DNA of 29,073 nucleotides from JBOGGN01 sp050744165 (GCA_050744165.1 JBOGGN010000024.1:1-29073), one strand, 5' to 3'. Counted from the first letter of the stretch, positions 6,251 through 14,452 are shown. The notes: generated by a model from the letters alone, not told the origin. Translations and numbers: made by a program.

Positions 6251-8306
6251 CGCTGACCGACAGCGCCTGGCTCTGCGAGGTAGCGGTCGCCGACGCCGTA
6301 TCGATGGCAGTGATGTACCAGCCGACGTTGCCCGCCGTCGGGAACGGCCCGAGTTCGCCGGCGTAGCTGGATCCGACCCCGCTCATGATGCTGGTGCCGC
6401 CCGACCCACCACTTGCGGGCAACCAGTGCAGCACCACCTCGGTCATCGGCACGGGCCCGGCGACGGTCGCCGTGACCTGGGCCGCGGTCTGGCCGCCCTT
6501 GGGCAGCTTGGCGCAGTTGGACACGTAGATCGTCATGGGATTGGCTCGGTTGCCGGAGATCGTGGGGCCGGAGTCGATGCTGGCAGTGACCGCGACGGTG
6601 GTCGTCACCGTCTTTGTTCTCGTCGGATTGGGGCTCGACAGGCTGATCGAGCCGGAGTAAAAGCCCTGCGGTGCGGCCGACCGGTTGAGGGTCACCGTAA
6701 GGATCTGGCTGGCCCCGGGGATCAGGGTGCCGGTGCTGGGCTGCACGGTCAGTCCAGCCCCAGTGGCGGCCGCCGTGAAGGTGACGTCTGCCTGGCCGCT
6801 GTTGGTCACCTTGAACGACTGGCTGGTGGAGCTGACGCCGAAATCGATCGATTGGGGCCCACCAGTGGGCCCACCCGTCGATCCACCGCTCGTCGTGACC
6901 ACCAGTTGGCCCGACGTGATCACCGTGGTCGTGGTGGTGCCCGCTCCCGCGGGCACGCTCAGTGGGGCGATCGTCGAGGTCGGTTCGGAGTTGTTGACCG
7001 TCGCCAAGGAGGGCAGGGTGGTGGTGCCGGTTGTGTCGGTGGATGACCCGCCGCGTTGCTTGGCCACGAATATCCCCGCCAGGATGAGCACGATGACGCC
7101 CGCCAGAGCGCCGACGATGGCCCCACGGCGGTCCCCTTCCGGGGGTGGGGGGACGGGTTGGCTAGCGGGGGCATATGCGGCAGCGCCGGGGGGACGGCCC
7201 GGCCCGCGTGGTGGCGGCGCGGCCCCGGACGAGGCCGTGGTGTCAGCCGTCCCGCCCGCCCCGTCGTACCCGCTGCCCTCTCCTGGTGGCCAGGTGGTCC
7301 CAGTCTGAGCCTGTTGCCCGGCCGCCCAGGTGGTCGCAGTCCGAAGCTGCGGCCCGCTCGCCGGCATCGACCACTGGGCCGTTTCTTCCAGCCCGGCCCT
7401 TCCGGCAGCAGCCCTGGTCCCCGCCGCGGCCGCCTGCCTGCCTCGTGTCGCCGCGGCCTCCAGCATCGGGAATCCGTCCCGATCGAACGACCACCCGGCG
7501 GTTGCCACGGGCGGGGTGACCGCCACCTCACCCCGTCGGACGGCGGCCTCGCCGTCGCCGGCGTCGAGGATCGGGTCCCGTAACTCCTCGGGCGCCGACG
7601 TGAGAGGGATGGCCTCCAACAGCGCCAGCGGGTCCGGCTGGCTCCGGCGAAGGGAGTCGCACTCGTCGCATTCCTCGACATGAGCGGTGACGTCCTGTCG
7701 GAACTCCGGGGTCAGGCGCCCATCCCACCGCTCGACAAGGTCGGCCACGTCGGGGCAGAGCCGCCGCCCGGTGCGGGCGACGATCAGGGCGCCAATCGAA
7801 CGTTCCCAGCCCGCCTCGACCCGGTCGGCGATGCGGTCGACCTGCCCGGGCGCCACGCCCGAGGCCCGGGCCAGGTCCCGGCCCCGCAAGCCTTGGCGGA
7901 TGTCGAGGTCGACGAGGACGCGCTCCTCGAGGTCGAGGCCGGCGGTGACCTGCCACACAAAGGTGGTCAGCTCCGCCATGGTCAGCCGGGCGCCGGCCTC
8001 ATCGGGCCCCCAGATCAGGTCCTCGTCGTCCTCGCTCGGCGGGAGCGCGCCGGCCGGCACCCGGGCGGTGACGACGCGGTGGGCGATGGCATACAGCCAG
8101 CTGCGCAGGTCACCCGGATCCGCGAGCTCTTCGAGCGCCTCGAAGGCGGCGACAAAGCTGTCCTCGGTGGCGTCGGCCGCCTCGTCCCAGTCACGCAGCA
8201 GGGACGCGCAGAAATCGTGGATCGAGTCGGCGTAGGTGTCGTAAACGGCGGCGAAGGCGTCGGGGTCACCCGAAAGAGCCAGGTCGACCAGCTCGGCGTC
8301 GTTCAT
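6243..8306 (-). CDS. Membrane-tethered ECF sigma factor fused to zinc anti-sigma motif and Ig-like ectodomain
   Basis: The protein is 687 residues. Residues 1-82 resemble sigma region 2 (DAFAAVYDTYADSIHDFCAS, ATEDSFVAAFEAL, DLRSWLYAIAHRVV). Residues about 105-175 resemble region 4 (LDLEERVLVDLDIRQGLRGR, then LARASGVAPGQVDRI). A zinc anti-sigma-type motif follows: C184 and H209-V-E-E-C213-D-E-C216. After a ~175-residue Ala/Gly/Pro linker comes one membrane segment (about 396-415, IVGALAGVIVLILAGIFV). The outside holds a Thr-rich spacer and two beta domains: about 495-585 (SIDFGVSSTSQSFKVTNSG, choice-of-anchor/BACON-like) and about 590-687. Sigma factors with fused anti-sigma and membrane parts are known in actinobacterial ECF groups with C-terminal extensions. 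Release would need proteolysis or another way to free the N-terminus (inference). Start ATG 8306. Confidence 0.85.
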   Translation of the reverse strand: MNDAELVDLALSGDPDAFAAVYDTYADSIHDFCASLLRDWDEAADATEDSFVAAFEALEELADPGDLRSWLYAIAHRVVTARVPAGALPPSEDDEDLIWGPDEAGARLTMAELTTFVWQVTAGLDLEERVLVDLDIRQGLRGRDLARASGVAPGQVDRIADRVEAGWERSIGALIVARTGRRLCPDVADLVERWDGRLTPEFRQDVTAHVEECDECDSLRRSQPDPLALLEAIPLTSAPEELRDPILDAGDGEAAVRRGEVAVTPPVATAGWSFDRDGFPMLEAAATRGRQAAAAGTRAAAGRAGLEETAQWSMPASGPQLRTATTWAAGQQAQTGTTWPPGEGSGYDGAGGTADTTASSGAAPPPRGPGRPPGAAAYAPASQPVPPPPEGDRRGAIVGALAGVIVLILAGIFVAKQRGGSSTDTTGTTTLPSLATVNNSEPTSTIAPLSVPAGAGTTTTTVITSGQLVVTTSGGSTGGPTGGPQSIDFGVSSTSQSFKVTNSGQADVTFTAAATGAGLTVQPSTGTLIPGASQILTVTLNRSAAPQGFYSGSISLSSPNPTRTKTVTTTVAVTASIDSGPTISGNRANPMTIYVSNCAKLPKGGQTAAQVTATVAGPVPMTEVVLHWLPASGGSGGTSIMSGVGSSYAGELGPFPTAGNVGWYITAIDTASATATSQSQALSVSAC

Positions 8307-8376
8307 AAGGGTGGGATCGTAGGACGTGACCCGGCCGCCCTGCGGGGCGAAGGCATCGCTCGGCCGGACGCAGCCG

Positions 8377-9225
8377 TCAATCCCCGTACTGGTAGAAGCC
8401 CCGTCCGCTTTTTCGTCCCAACCACCCCGCGGCCACCATACGCCGCAGGCAGGCGACCGGGACGTAGTTGGGATCGCCCAGTTCCCGGTGCAAGACCTCG
8501 AGGATGGCGACGCTGGTGTCCAACCCGACCAAGTCGAGAAGCGCCAGCGGGCCCATCGGGAACCCGCAGCCCCCCTTCATGGCGACGTCGATGTCGTCGC
8601 GGCTGGCAACCCCGGCGTCGAACATCCGGGCCGCGTTGTTCAGGTAGGGAAACAACAAGGCGTTCACGATGAACCCCGCCCGATCCTTCACCTCGACCGG
8701 CTGCTTGCCGCACGCCTCCACGAAGGCCCGGCAGGCGGCGATGGTCTCGTCGCTGGCCGTGAGGGGCCGAACGATCTCCACCACGGCCATCTTGGGTGCC
8801 GGGTTGAAAAAATGGACGCCGCACACCCGGTCCGGCCGCCCAGTCGCCATCGCCAGCTCCACCACCGGCAGGGTGGAGGTGTTGGTGGCCAGGATGACTT
8901 CCTTCGCGCAGATCTCGTCGAGCAGCCCGAACAGGCGGCGCTTGGTCTCCAGCTCCTCGACCACCGATTCCACGACGAGGTCGCAGTCGGCCAGCTCCCT
9001 GAGCTCGGTCGTGGCGATCACCCTTCCGAGGACCGCTTGGCGCTCGTCGGGAGGCATTTTTCCCGCTTCCACCCGCCGCGCCAGCGAGGCGGAGAGTGCC
9101 GCCACCATGGCATCGGCGCTTTCCTGGCGCCGGGAACGAAGGACCACCTCGAAGCCCGCCCGGGCGGCCGTCTCTGCGATGCCAGCCCCCATGAGTCCCG
9201 ACCCCACCACGCCCAGCCGTTTCAC
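8377..9225 (-). CDS. 3-hydroxybutyryl-CoA / 3-hydroxyacyl-CoA dehydrogenase
   Basis: The 282-residue length fits stand-alone 3-hydroxybutyryl-CoA dehydrogenases (Hbd/FadB2 type). The NAD-binding Rossmann motif is at the N-terminus (LGVVGSGLMGAGIAETAARA). Catalytic motifs follow: NTSTLPV (Ser), GVHFFNPAPKMAVVEIV (His), and DRAGFIVNALLFPYLNNA (the family signature). The C-terminal helical domain ends in GRGFYQYGD. The enzyme would oxidise (S)-3-hydroxyacyl-CoA to 3-ketoacyl-CoA, or run in reverse, in the cytoplasm. The start is GTG 9225, with AGGGG 5 nt upstream. The palindrome at 9237-9250 and a TAATAT box just upstream suggest repression by a small dimeric regulator. It is divergent from the methyltransferase gene. 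Confidence 0.92.
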   Translation of the reverse strand: MKRLGVVGSGLMGAGIAETAARAGFEVVLRSRRQESADAMVAALSASLARRVEAGKMPPDERQAVLGRVIATTELRELADCDLVVESVVEELETKRRLFGLLDEICAKEVILATNTSTLPVVELAMATGRPDRVCGVHFFNPAPKMAVVEIVRPLTASDETIAACRAFVEACGKQPVEVKDRAGFIVNALLFPYLNNAARMFDAGVASRDDIDVAMKGGCGFPMGPLALLDLVGLDTSVAILEVLHRELGDPNYVPVACLRRMVAAGWLGRKSGRGFYQYGD

Positions 9226-9236
9226 GATCCCCTATA

Positions 9237-9250
9237 TTACCGGCGGGTAA
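9237..9250. promoter_or_regulatory. Operator-like palindrome in the divergent promoter region
   Basis: TTACC-GGCG-GGTAA is a perfect 5-bp inverted repeat with a 4-bp centre, 12-25 bp upstream of the dehydrogenase GTG. On the minus strand it runs straight into TAATAT, a good -10 candidate, so a bound repressor would block the promoter. TetR-type fatty-acid regulators use similar sites; that link is inference. Confidence 0.5.
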
Positions 9251-9287
9251 CCTCTCGTGCCACGACCGGCATTACGTTGTGGCGGCC

Positions 9288-10016
9288 ATGACATCCCGGT
9301 GGTGGGTCCCCGCCTGGTACGACTGGCTGCGGGCGGCCGGCGAGGCCAAGGGGTTGGCAGACCGCCGGCGGCGCCTGGTTGGCTCGGCCCGGGGCCGGGT
9401 GCTGGAGATCGGCGCCGGCACCGGGCGCAACCTGGCCTTCTACCGGGCCGGTCAGGTGAGCTCCCTCCTGGCGCTGGAACCCGACCGGGCCCTTGGCGAG
9501 CGCCTGCGCCGGCGGGCGGTCACCCTCGGGGTGCCCTTCGAGTGGCGGCCGGTGGCGTTGGAGGCGGCGGTGCTGCCCAAGGAAGGCTTCGACACGGTGG
9601 TGGTGAGCTTCGGACTGTGCCGCGTCGCCGATCCGGCTGCGGCGGCCGAGCGCATCGCCACCTGGCTGGTACCCGGTGGCCGTCTGCTCTTCCTCGAGCA
9701 CGTCGCTTCCGTCGGCCCTGCCGGCTCCTTCCAACGCGCCGCCACCCCGCTGTGGTCCCGCCTGGCTGCTGGATGCCACCTCGACCGGCCCACCGTGGCC
9801 ACCTTGCGGGCGGCGGGGCTGTCGGTGTCGGACTGCACCCGTTTTCGCCTGCCCGCAGCCGGGCCGCTCGCCCCCCTGTTCGCCTCCTGCGTGGCGGCGG
9901 TGGCGTGGCGCCCCCCAATCGGCGAGCCCGACCCGGCCATGAGCGTGCTGGCCGCCGAAGTGTCCTCCGTGAGCGGCGATGCCCGAGAGTGGCGCCCCCC
10001 TCGCGGTCGCGTGTAA
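9288..10016 (+). CDS. Class I SAM-dependent methyltransferase (UbiE/METTL7-like)
   Basis: The protein is 242 residues from ATG 9288; GTG 9279 would add three residues. SAM-binding motif I is RVLEIGAGTGRNLAFYR (about residues 36-52), with an acidic residue at the end of strand beta2 (LLALEPDRAL), motif IV at FDTVVVSFGLCRVADP and the post-motif LVPGGRLLFLEHV. This is a typical Rossmann methyltransferase of the Methyltransf_11 group. FLEHV followed by a hydrophobic C-terminus resembles METTL7-like and phospholipid/quinone methyltransferases; the substrate is unknown. The gene is followed after 11 bp by the S51 peptidase gene, so the two are probably co-transcribed. Confidence 0.85.
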   Translation: MTSRWWVPAWYDWLRAAGEAKGLADRRRRLVGSARGRVLEIGAGTGRNLAFYRAGQVSSLLALEPDRALGERLRRRAVTLGVPFEWRPVALEAAVLPKEGFDTVVVSFGLCRVADPAAAAERIATWLVPGGRLLFLEHVASVGPAGSFQRAATPLWSRLAAGCHLDRPTVATLRAAGLSVSDCTRFRLPAAGPLAPLFASCVAAVAWRPPIGEPDPAMSVLAAEVSSVSGDAREWRPPRGRV

Positions 10017-10027
10017 TCCTGACGGTC

Positions 10028-10708
10028 ATGAGTGCGACCGGCCACCCAGGATTGCTGGCCCTTGTGGGCGGGGCCGAATGGCACGACGGCTGTAGCTTCG
10101 ACGCCGACCTGCTGGCTGCCAGCGGTGGCGAGGAGGTGCTGGTGCTGCCGACCGGAGCCGCCTACGAGCACCCGGACCGGGCGGTCGCCACCGCAGTGGC
10201 GCACTTCGAACGGCTCGGCGGACGGGTCCGGGGCCTCATGGTGCTGGGTCGCGGCGACGCCGAGGACCCCGTCAACGCCGACGCCGTCCGCGACGCCCGC
10301 TTCGTCTACCTCGGCGGCGGCTCGCCGTTGCACCTGCGCTCGGTGCTCAAGGACTCCAAGGTGTGGCAGGCGCTGGAGGCAGCGTGGCACGGCGGCGCCG
10401 TGATCGCCGGGTCGTCCGCGGGCGCAATGGTGCTGTGCGATCCCATGATCGATCCCCGCGGCGGCGCTTTGACCGTCGGGCTGGGCTTGGTGGAGCAGGT
10501 GGCGGTGCTTCCCCACGCCGACACCTGGTCGCACGAGAAGGCCCACCGGACCTTCAGCCTGGCCACGGGCGGCCTGCGCATCGCCGCGGTCGACGAGCAG
10601 ACGGCGTTGCTACGCCATCCCGACGGCACCTGGCAGGCCGCCGGAGCGGGTGAGGTCCGCATCTACGTGGACGGACGCCCGGCACCACTGGAAGCGCTCC
10701 GGCACTGA
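10028..10708 (+). CDS. Peptidase S51 family protein (dipeptidase E / cyanophycinase-like)
   Basis: The protein is 226 residues. The nucleophile elbow is VIAGSSAGAMVLCD (Ser within G-S-S-A-G-A), the hallmark of S51 peptidases. YLGGGSPLHLRSVL matches the GGGN/GGGS substrate-side loop, and LGLVEQVAVLPHADTWSHEK holds the conserved region with the catalytic His. Known members cleave Asp-X dipeptides or beta-aspartyl bonds in cyanophycin. I cannot tell which substrate applies here. ATG 10028 is chosen because the upstream frame belongs to the methyltransferase gene, whose stop is 11 bp before it. A terminator hairpin follows at 10734. Confidence 0.87.
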   Translation: MSATGHPGLLALVGGAEWHDGCSFDADLLAASGGEEVLVLPTGAAYEHPDRAVATAVAHFERLGGRVRGLMVLGRGDAEDPVNADAVRDARFVYLGGGSPLHLRSVLKDSKVWQALEAAWHGGAVIAGSSAGAMVLCDPMIDPRGGALTVGLGLVEQVAVLPHADTWSHEKAHRTFSLATGGLRIAAVDEQTALLRHPDGTWQAAGAGEVRIYVDGRPAPLEALRH

Positions 10709-10733
10709 CCCGAGCCGTGCTGACAGTTGCCGG

Positions 10734-10760
10734 GGCGGGCCGCTGACTCCACGGCCCGCC
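10734..10760 (+). terminator. Terminator hairpin after the S51 peptidase gene
   Basis: GGCGGGCCG (10734-10742), 9-nt loop, CGGCCCGCC (10752-10760) is a perfect 9-bp GC stem 26 bp after the stop codon, without a T tract. The rest of the gap up to 10936 shows no gene. Confidence 0.65.
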
Positions 10761-10936
10761 GGCCATCGGCGAGAAGTCGGGCCTCGGGCGGAGGGTGCAG
10801 AGGTTTGTGAACACGTGCACGTTGGCTGTTAGTTCGGCAGCCACGGCCGTACCTCTTAGTTGTCGGGCCGCCGCCCGAGGCGTTGATGGGTTTGGTTCCG
10901 ATCTACCCCTAGCCCCGGTCCGCCAAACCGGAAACG

Positions 10937-12091
10937 ATGCCCGTGACGTCGTACCTGAAGAATAACTGCAGCCACGACGGGAACAACTTCGGAGAGATGG
11001 CCCACTCCGAGCCCTCAAGGGACCCCGCCCCGGCGTTCACGGATTGGATTTGGGACCGGTCGGTGACCGGAGTGCCCCGGCGCCGTCGACAGCTACAAAT
11101 CGTCCTGGCCCTGCTCTGGTTGCTCGACGCGGGGCTGCAAGCGCAGCCGTACATGTTTGGCACCCGGTTCGCTAAACAAGTCATTGAGGGAGCTGCGCCC
11201 GGAAACCCCAACGTCCTGAAACAGCCGATGATGTCGATGGCGCACCTCATTCTGCGCCACCCGGCCATCTGGAATTCCGGCTTCGTCGCCGCCCAACTCT
11301 TGCTCGCCCTCGGGCTCTTGTGGCGGCCCACAATCAAGGCGGCGCTGGCCGCTTCGGTCGGGTGGTCGCTCTTGGTCTGGTGGTTCGGCGAAGGCGCGGG
11401 CGGTGTCTTCAGCGGCATGACGCCGGTGATGGGATATCCGGGGGCGGTCCTGTTGTACGCCCTGGTAGCGCTGTACTTGTGGCCGCGCAAGAGAGCGTCA
11501 GCCAGCGTCGCCACCGGGAGCGCGCTCGGCCGCACCGCGCCCAAGGTCATCTGGCTGGTTCTATGGGCCAGCTTCGTCCGCTTCCTGTTGCTGTCGGACA
11601 ACCGTTCCCCTCAGGGGCTCAAGACCGCGGTGTCGAGTTCGGCCGGGGGCGAGCCCGGATGGGAGAAGTTGATCGACAATGGGCTGGCGGGGGCGTTGTC
11701 GCACCACGGCACTGAGGTTTCGGTCCTCCTTGCGGTGCTGTGCGCCTTCGTGGCGGTCGCGGTCGTCATGCCGCGGCGCTGGTTGGTGCAGGCCGGCCTG
11801 GTCCTGGCGGTGGTGGCGGCGGTCGCCTTCTGGGTAGCTCAGGACTTCGGCGGCTTGTTCACCGGGCACGGCACGGATCCAAACACTGGGCCGCTCCTCA
11901 TTCTCCTGGCAGCCACAATGTGGCCGGTGGCGGTGTCAAGGCCGAACGCGCACCGTCGCCGTGAAGGGGACCGGCTTCCCGGTGTCGGGCGAGTCGACGT
12001 TGACCCTGAGAGTCCAGGTCCCGGCGAGGGGGACCTCGAAGTTGTACTCGAGGTAGTGCCCCGGGCCGGCGTTGGACAGCGCGATCGGTAG
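10937..12091 (+). CDS. Multi-pass membrane protein of unknown function
   Basis: The protein is 384 residues with about 7-8 hydrophobic segments, for example IVLALLWLLDAGLQ, FVAAQLLLALGLLW, AALAASVGWSLLVWWFGE, AVLLYALVALYLWP, VIWLVLWASFVRFLLL, VLLAVLCAFVAVAVV and LLILLAATMWPVAV. The segments LLWLLDAGLQAQPYMFG and WWFGEGAGGVF recur in actinobacterial membrane proteins of unknown role found near copper or respiratory genes (my recollection, unverified). The last ~50 residues are charged, proline-rich and antisense to the CopC/CopD gene; they exist only because no stop occurs earlier, so the functional protein probably ends near 11940. Starts at ATG 10937 or ATG 10997 are both possible. Confidence 0.7.
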   Translation: MPVTSYLKNNCSHDGNNFGEMAHSEPSRDPAPAFTDWIWDRSVTGVPRRRRQLQIVLALLWLLDAGLQAQPYMFGTRFAKQVIEGAAPGNPNVLKQPMMSMAHLILRHPAIWNSGFVAAQLLLALGLLWRPTIKAALAASVGWSLLVWWFGEGAGGVFSGMTPVMGYPGAVLLYALVALYLWPRKRASASVATGSALGRTAPKVIWLVLWASFVRFLLLSDNRSPQGLKTAVSSSAGGEPGWEKLIDNGLAGALSHHGTEVSVLLAVLCAFVAVAVVMPRRWLVQAGLVLAVVAAVAFWVAQDFGGLFTGHGTDPNTGPLLILLAATMWPVAVSRPNAHRRREGDRLPGVGRVDVDPESPGPGEGDLEVVLEVVPRAGVGQRDR

Positions 12092-13837
12092 GGGGGAGCC
12101 AGCTTCCGCAGACCACGCCAGAGTGGCGGTGGCACCGGGCACAGACATCGGCGAGCCCGCCCCGTTTAGGACATACAGGTGGACGTTGTTGGCGCCGACG
12201 TGCGCCGGGGTCAACTGGTATTCCAGATACATCTGGCTGGTGGCCAGGGTTCCCGTCACCGTTCGCGGCGCCGCGATCCGCCCCGGGGTCTGGAACACGA
12301 GCAGCGCTGTGATGAAGGCCACCGCTAGGAACAACACCGCGGAGAGGGCCAAGGTGTCGATGGCGCCGCCCTCCGGCGGGCTCGCCGGGGCGGCCGTGGG
12401 CTCCGATTGGGCGGCCGTGGGCTCCGATTGGGCGGCCGTCGGTTCGGGACCGGTGGGCCTCTGGCCGGATGATCGAGGCGCCGCCGGCCTTCTGACGGAT
12501 GCCGGCTTTCCGGCCGACTCCGGCTTCCGGGCCGAAGTCCGCCGAGCCGGGAGGCGACGGCGGGCCGGAGAAACAGAGGGCCTGGCCACCGAGTACACAC
12601 ACAAAAGCAGGGCCAGGGTTGCCGTCGCCTTGGCGATAAGGATTCGCCCGTAGGCCGTGCCCGTGATGGCCGATATGGCGCCGAGGTCGTGGGCCGCCAG
12701 CACTAACCCGGTGGCGGCGACGGCGATCACTGTCGCTCGGAGCAGCTTGGGGTCGAAAGCGAACCCTTTCCCCACCTGGTGCCGGCGCGACGAAGCAACC
12801 CGGACGACCAGCAGCCCGGCGAGCGCCACTGCAGACAGCACGTGGAACACGACGAGGGCCGTCCAGGCCACGGCCGCGCCCTCGCTGACGCTGTGACCGA
12901 CCGCTACGGCCGCTGCCACCATGGCCGCGGCGCCGGCCAATGCCACTCGGTCGGTCCACTGCCCCGACCGCCGACGGGCCGCCCCGAGAGCCCAGCCGGC
13001 CGTTCCGGGAGCACCCCCGGCCGGTCGCAGCGCCAGCGGCGCTCCGACCGCGCCGATCAGCACCACACCGGCCAGGGCCAGCAGCCCGCCGATGCCCAAC
13101 GCGCTGTGCAAGGTCGCTCGCGCCATGGACCGGCTAATGGCATCGCCAATGGGCAGGCCAGCCGCGAAGGGGCCGCGCAGGACCAAGCCCGTCACGGCTG
13201 CCAAACCGACAATGGCCAGAAGCGAAGAAACGGCGGTGTAGGGGCCGCGACCGGGCCGCAGCCACCGCCGTGCCAGCGCCACCACCAGCCCGACAAGTAC
13301 GAGGAGGCCAGCCAGTTCCACACCCTCGACGGCGTTGACAGTGGCAGCCAAGCCGGGCCCGGCACCACCCGCCGAGAGGTACTGGGCGACGCCGCTGGTG
13401 CTCCACGCGGGAACCCGGCCGACTGCAAATGCCAAGGCTCCCGACACCGCGGCGCCGCTTCCCGCGGGGACCGCTGACCAGGCCACGAGGTAGCCGCCCG
13501 TGCCGCCGTCCTGGGTCGTCACGGCTACCGAACGGCCTCCCTGGCCCGACACGATGGTCCCGTCGAGATCGACGCGGTTGCCGTGGGGCCCGAGGACGTG
13601 CAGCGTCGCGTTGCGCACCGCCTGGTTGAACAGCACCGAGACGCTCCCAGGCATGGACCCCACCCGAGCGTCCGGATCGGGCGCGGAGCCGACCACCTGG
13701 AGCGGCACCAGGGTCGTCAGAACGGGCTGTGATGGGCGCGGGGCGGCTGCCGCGGGCCGTGACCACCAAAGGGCACTCGCCAGAAGTAGGGCCACCGCCA
13801 GGGCGGCGCCACCTGCGTATCGAACTCGGATGACCAA
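11936..13837 (-). CDS. CopC/CopD-type fusion protein (YcnJ-like) with C-terminal beta domain
   Basis: The protein is 633 residues. A signal peptide/anchor (about 8-32) is followed by a CopC-like domain (about 45-140, GSAPDPDARVGSMPGSVSVL through VSGALAFAVG). A CopD-like set of about eight membrane segments covers 150-400, then a Lys/Arg/Pro/Ala linker (about 405-470), a last membrane segment (about 478-500) and an outer beta domain (about 515-633, FixH/YtkA-like, ending GTWTLRVNVDSPDTGKPVPF). Family members handle copper at the membrane. Both His ligands expected in CopC (near the mature N-terminus and in D-G-H-x-x-S-G) are absent here. The start is TTG 13837, 18 bp after the PCuAC stop, so the two probably share an operon. 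The 3' end overlaps the convergent membrane-protein gene by 156 bp. Confidence 0.8.
   Translation of the reverse strand: MVIRVRYAGGAALAVALLLASALWWSRPAAAAPRPSQPVLTTLVPLQVVGSAPDPDARVGSMPGSVSVLFNQAVRNATLHVLGPHGNRVDLDGTIVSGQGGRSVAVTTQDGGTGGYLVAWSAVPAGSGAAVSGALAFAVGRVPAWSTSGVAQYLSAGGAGPGLAATVNAVEGVELAGLLVLVGLVVALARRWLRPGRGPYTAVSSLLAIVGLAAVTGLVLRGPFAAGLPIGDAISRSMARATLHSALGIGGLLALAGVVLIGAVGAPLALRPAGGAPGTAGWALGAARRRSGQWTDRVALAGAAAMVAAAVAVGHSVSEGAAVAWTALVVFHVLSAVALAGLLVVRVASSRRHQVGKGFAFDPKLLRATVIAVAATGLVLAAHDLGAISAITGTAYGRILIAKATATLALLLCVYSVARPSVSPARRRLPARRTSARKPESAGKPASVRRPAAPRSSGQRPTGPEPTAAQSEPTAAQSEPTAAPASPPEGGAIDTLALSAVLFLAVAFITALLVFQTPGRIAAPRTVTGTLATSQMYLEYQLTPAHVGANNVHLYVLNGAGSPMSVPGATATLAWSAEAGSPLPIALSNAGPGHYLEYNFEVPLAGTWTLRVNVDSPDTGKPVPFTATVRVRP
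12388..12450. repeat. 21-bp tandem repeat inside the CopC/CopD fusion gene
   Basis: Two exact 21-bp units (12388-12408, 12409-12429) and a third diverged copy encode a repeated EPTAAQS heptapeptide in the linker before the last membrane segment. The repeat keeps the reading frame. Confidence 0.85.
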
Positions 13838-13855
13838 GTGTGGCGGTCCGCTGGC

Positions 13856-14374
13856 CTACGGCATGCTCGCGCCGGACATCGAGGTGTCGTTAGACGCCCC
13901 GGCGGCGATGGACACCACGGGCACGGTAACGCTCACGGCGCCCGCCCGGGTGAAATCCAGGGTGACATGGATGGTGTTGCCGACCGCCAAGTGGCGATTG
14001 AGGTTCATCAGCATCAGGTGGTAGCTGCCGGGCTGCAGAACCAGCGTCTTGCCGGCACCGATGGTGATCGGGCCGGTGGGGACCATTTCGTCGGTCGCGC
14101 CGTTGGTGACATCGCGGTGCAGCATCGTCTGTGGGGAGACGTCGCTCATCGCCGAGAGGAGCGTGTCGGGCTGGGAACTCTCGTTGGCGATCGTGAGGTA
14201 CACGGCGCCCACGTCAGGGCTGGCGGGCAGCGGGGTTCTGGCCGCCGTCACTTTGATGTTGGGGGCGCTGGTCAGCGCCGTCGTCGAACTGCCGCACGCC
14301 ACGAGGACTGCCGCCGCCACGACCGACATGGCGGCCACCGCCAACGTAGTTTTTCCCAATCGATGGGTCAGCAT
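13856..14374 (-). CDS. PCuAC copper chaperone lipoprotein
   Basis: The protein is 172 residues. The start is fixed by AAGGAGG (14381-14387 on the plus strand as CCTCCTT), 6 nt before ATG 14374; the frame is open further upstream but without support. A signal peptide ends in a lipobox (VLVAC-GSS), so the protein is a lipid-anchored extracytoplasmic protein. The PCuAC copper site is complete: H-x10-M-x21-H-x-M, seen as MLHRDVTNGATDEM and later YHLMLMN. PCuAC proteins bind Cu(I) and pass it to SCO1 or directly to the CuA site of cytochrome c oxidase. A Met/Ser-rich tail (DTSMSGASMP) may add copper-binding sulfur atoms. It is first in an operon with the CopC/CopD fusion gene. Confidence 0.92.
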   Translation of the reverse strand: MLTHRLGKTTLAVAAMSVVAAAVLVACGSSTTALTSAPNIKVTAARTPLPASPDVGAVYLTIANESSQPDTLLSAMSDVSPQTMLHRDVTNGATDEMVPTGPITIGAGKTLVLQPGSYHLMLMNLNRHLAVGNTIHVTLDFTRAGAVSVTVPVVSIAAGASNDTSMSGASMP

Positions 14375-14452
14375 GTGCCGCCTCCTTCGAAGTTGCGGCA
14401 TGTACATGGTCGTCACGGCCCGACGTCCGGTTCCGCGCGACGACGATAAGGG

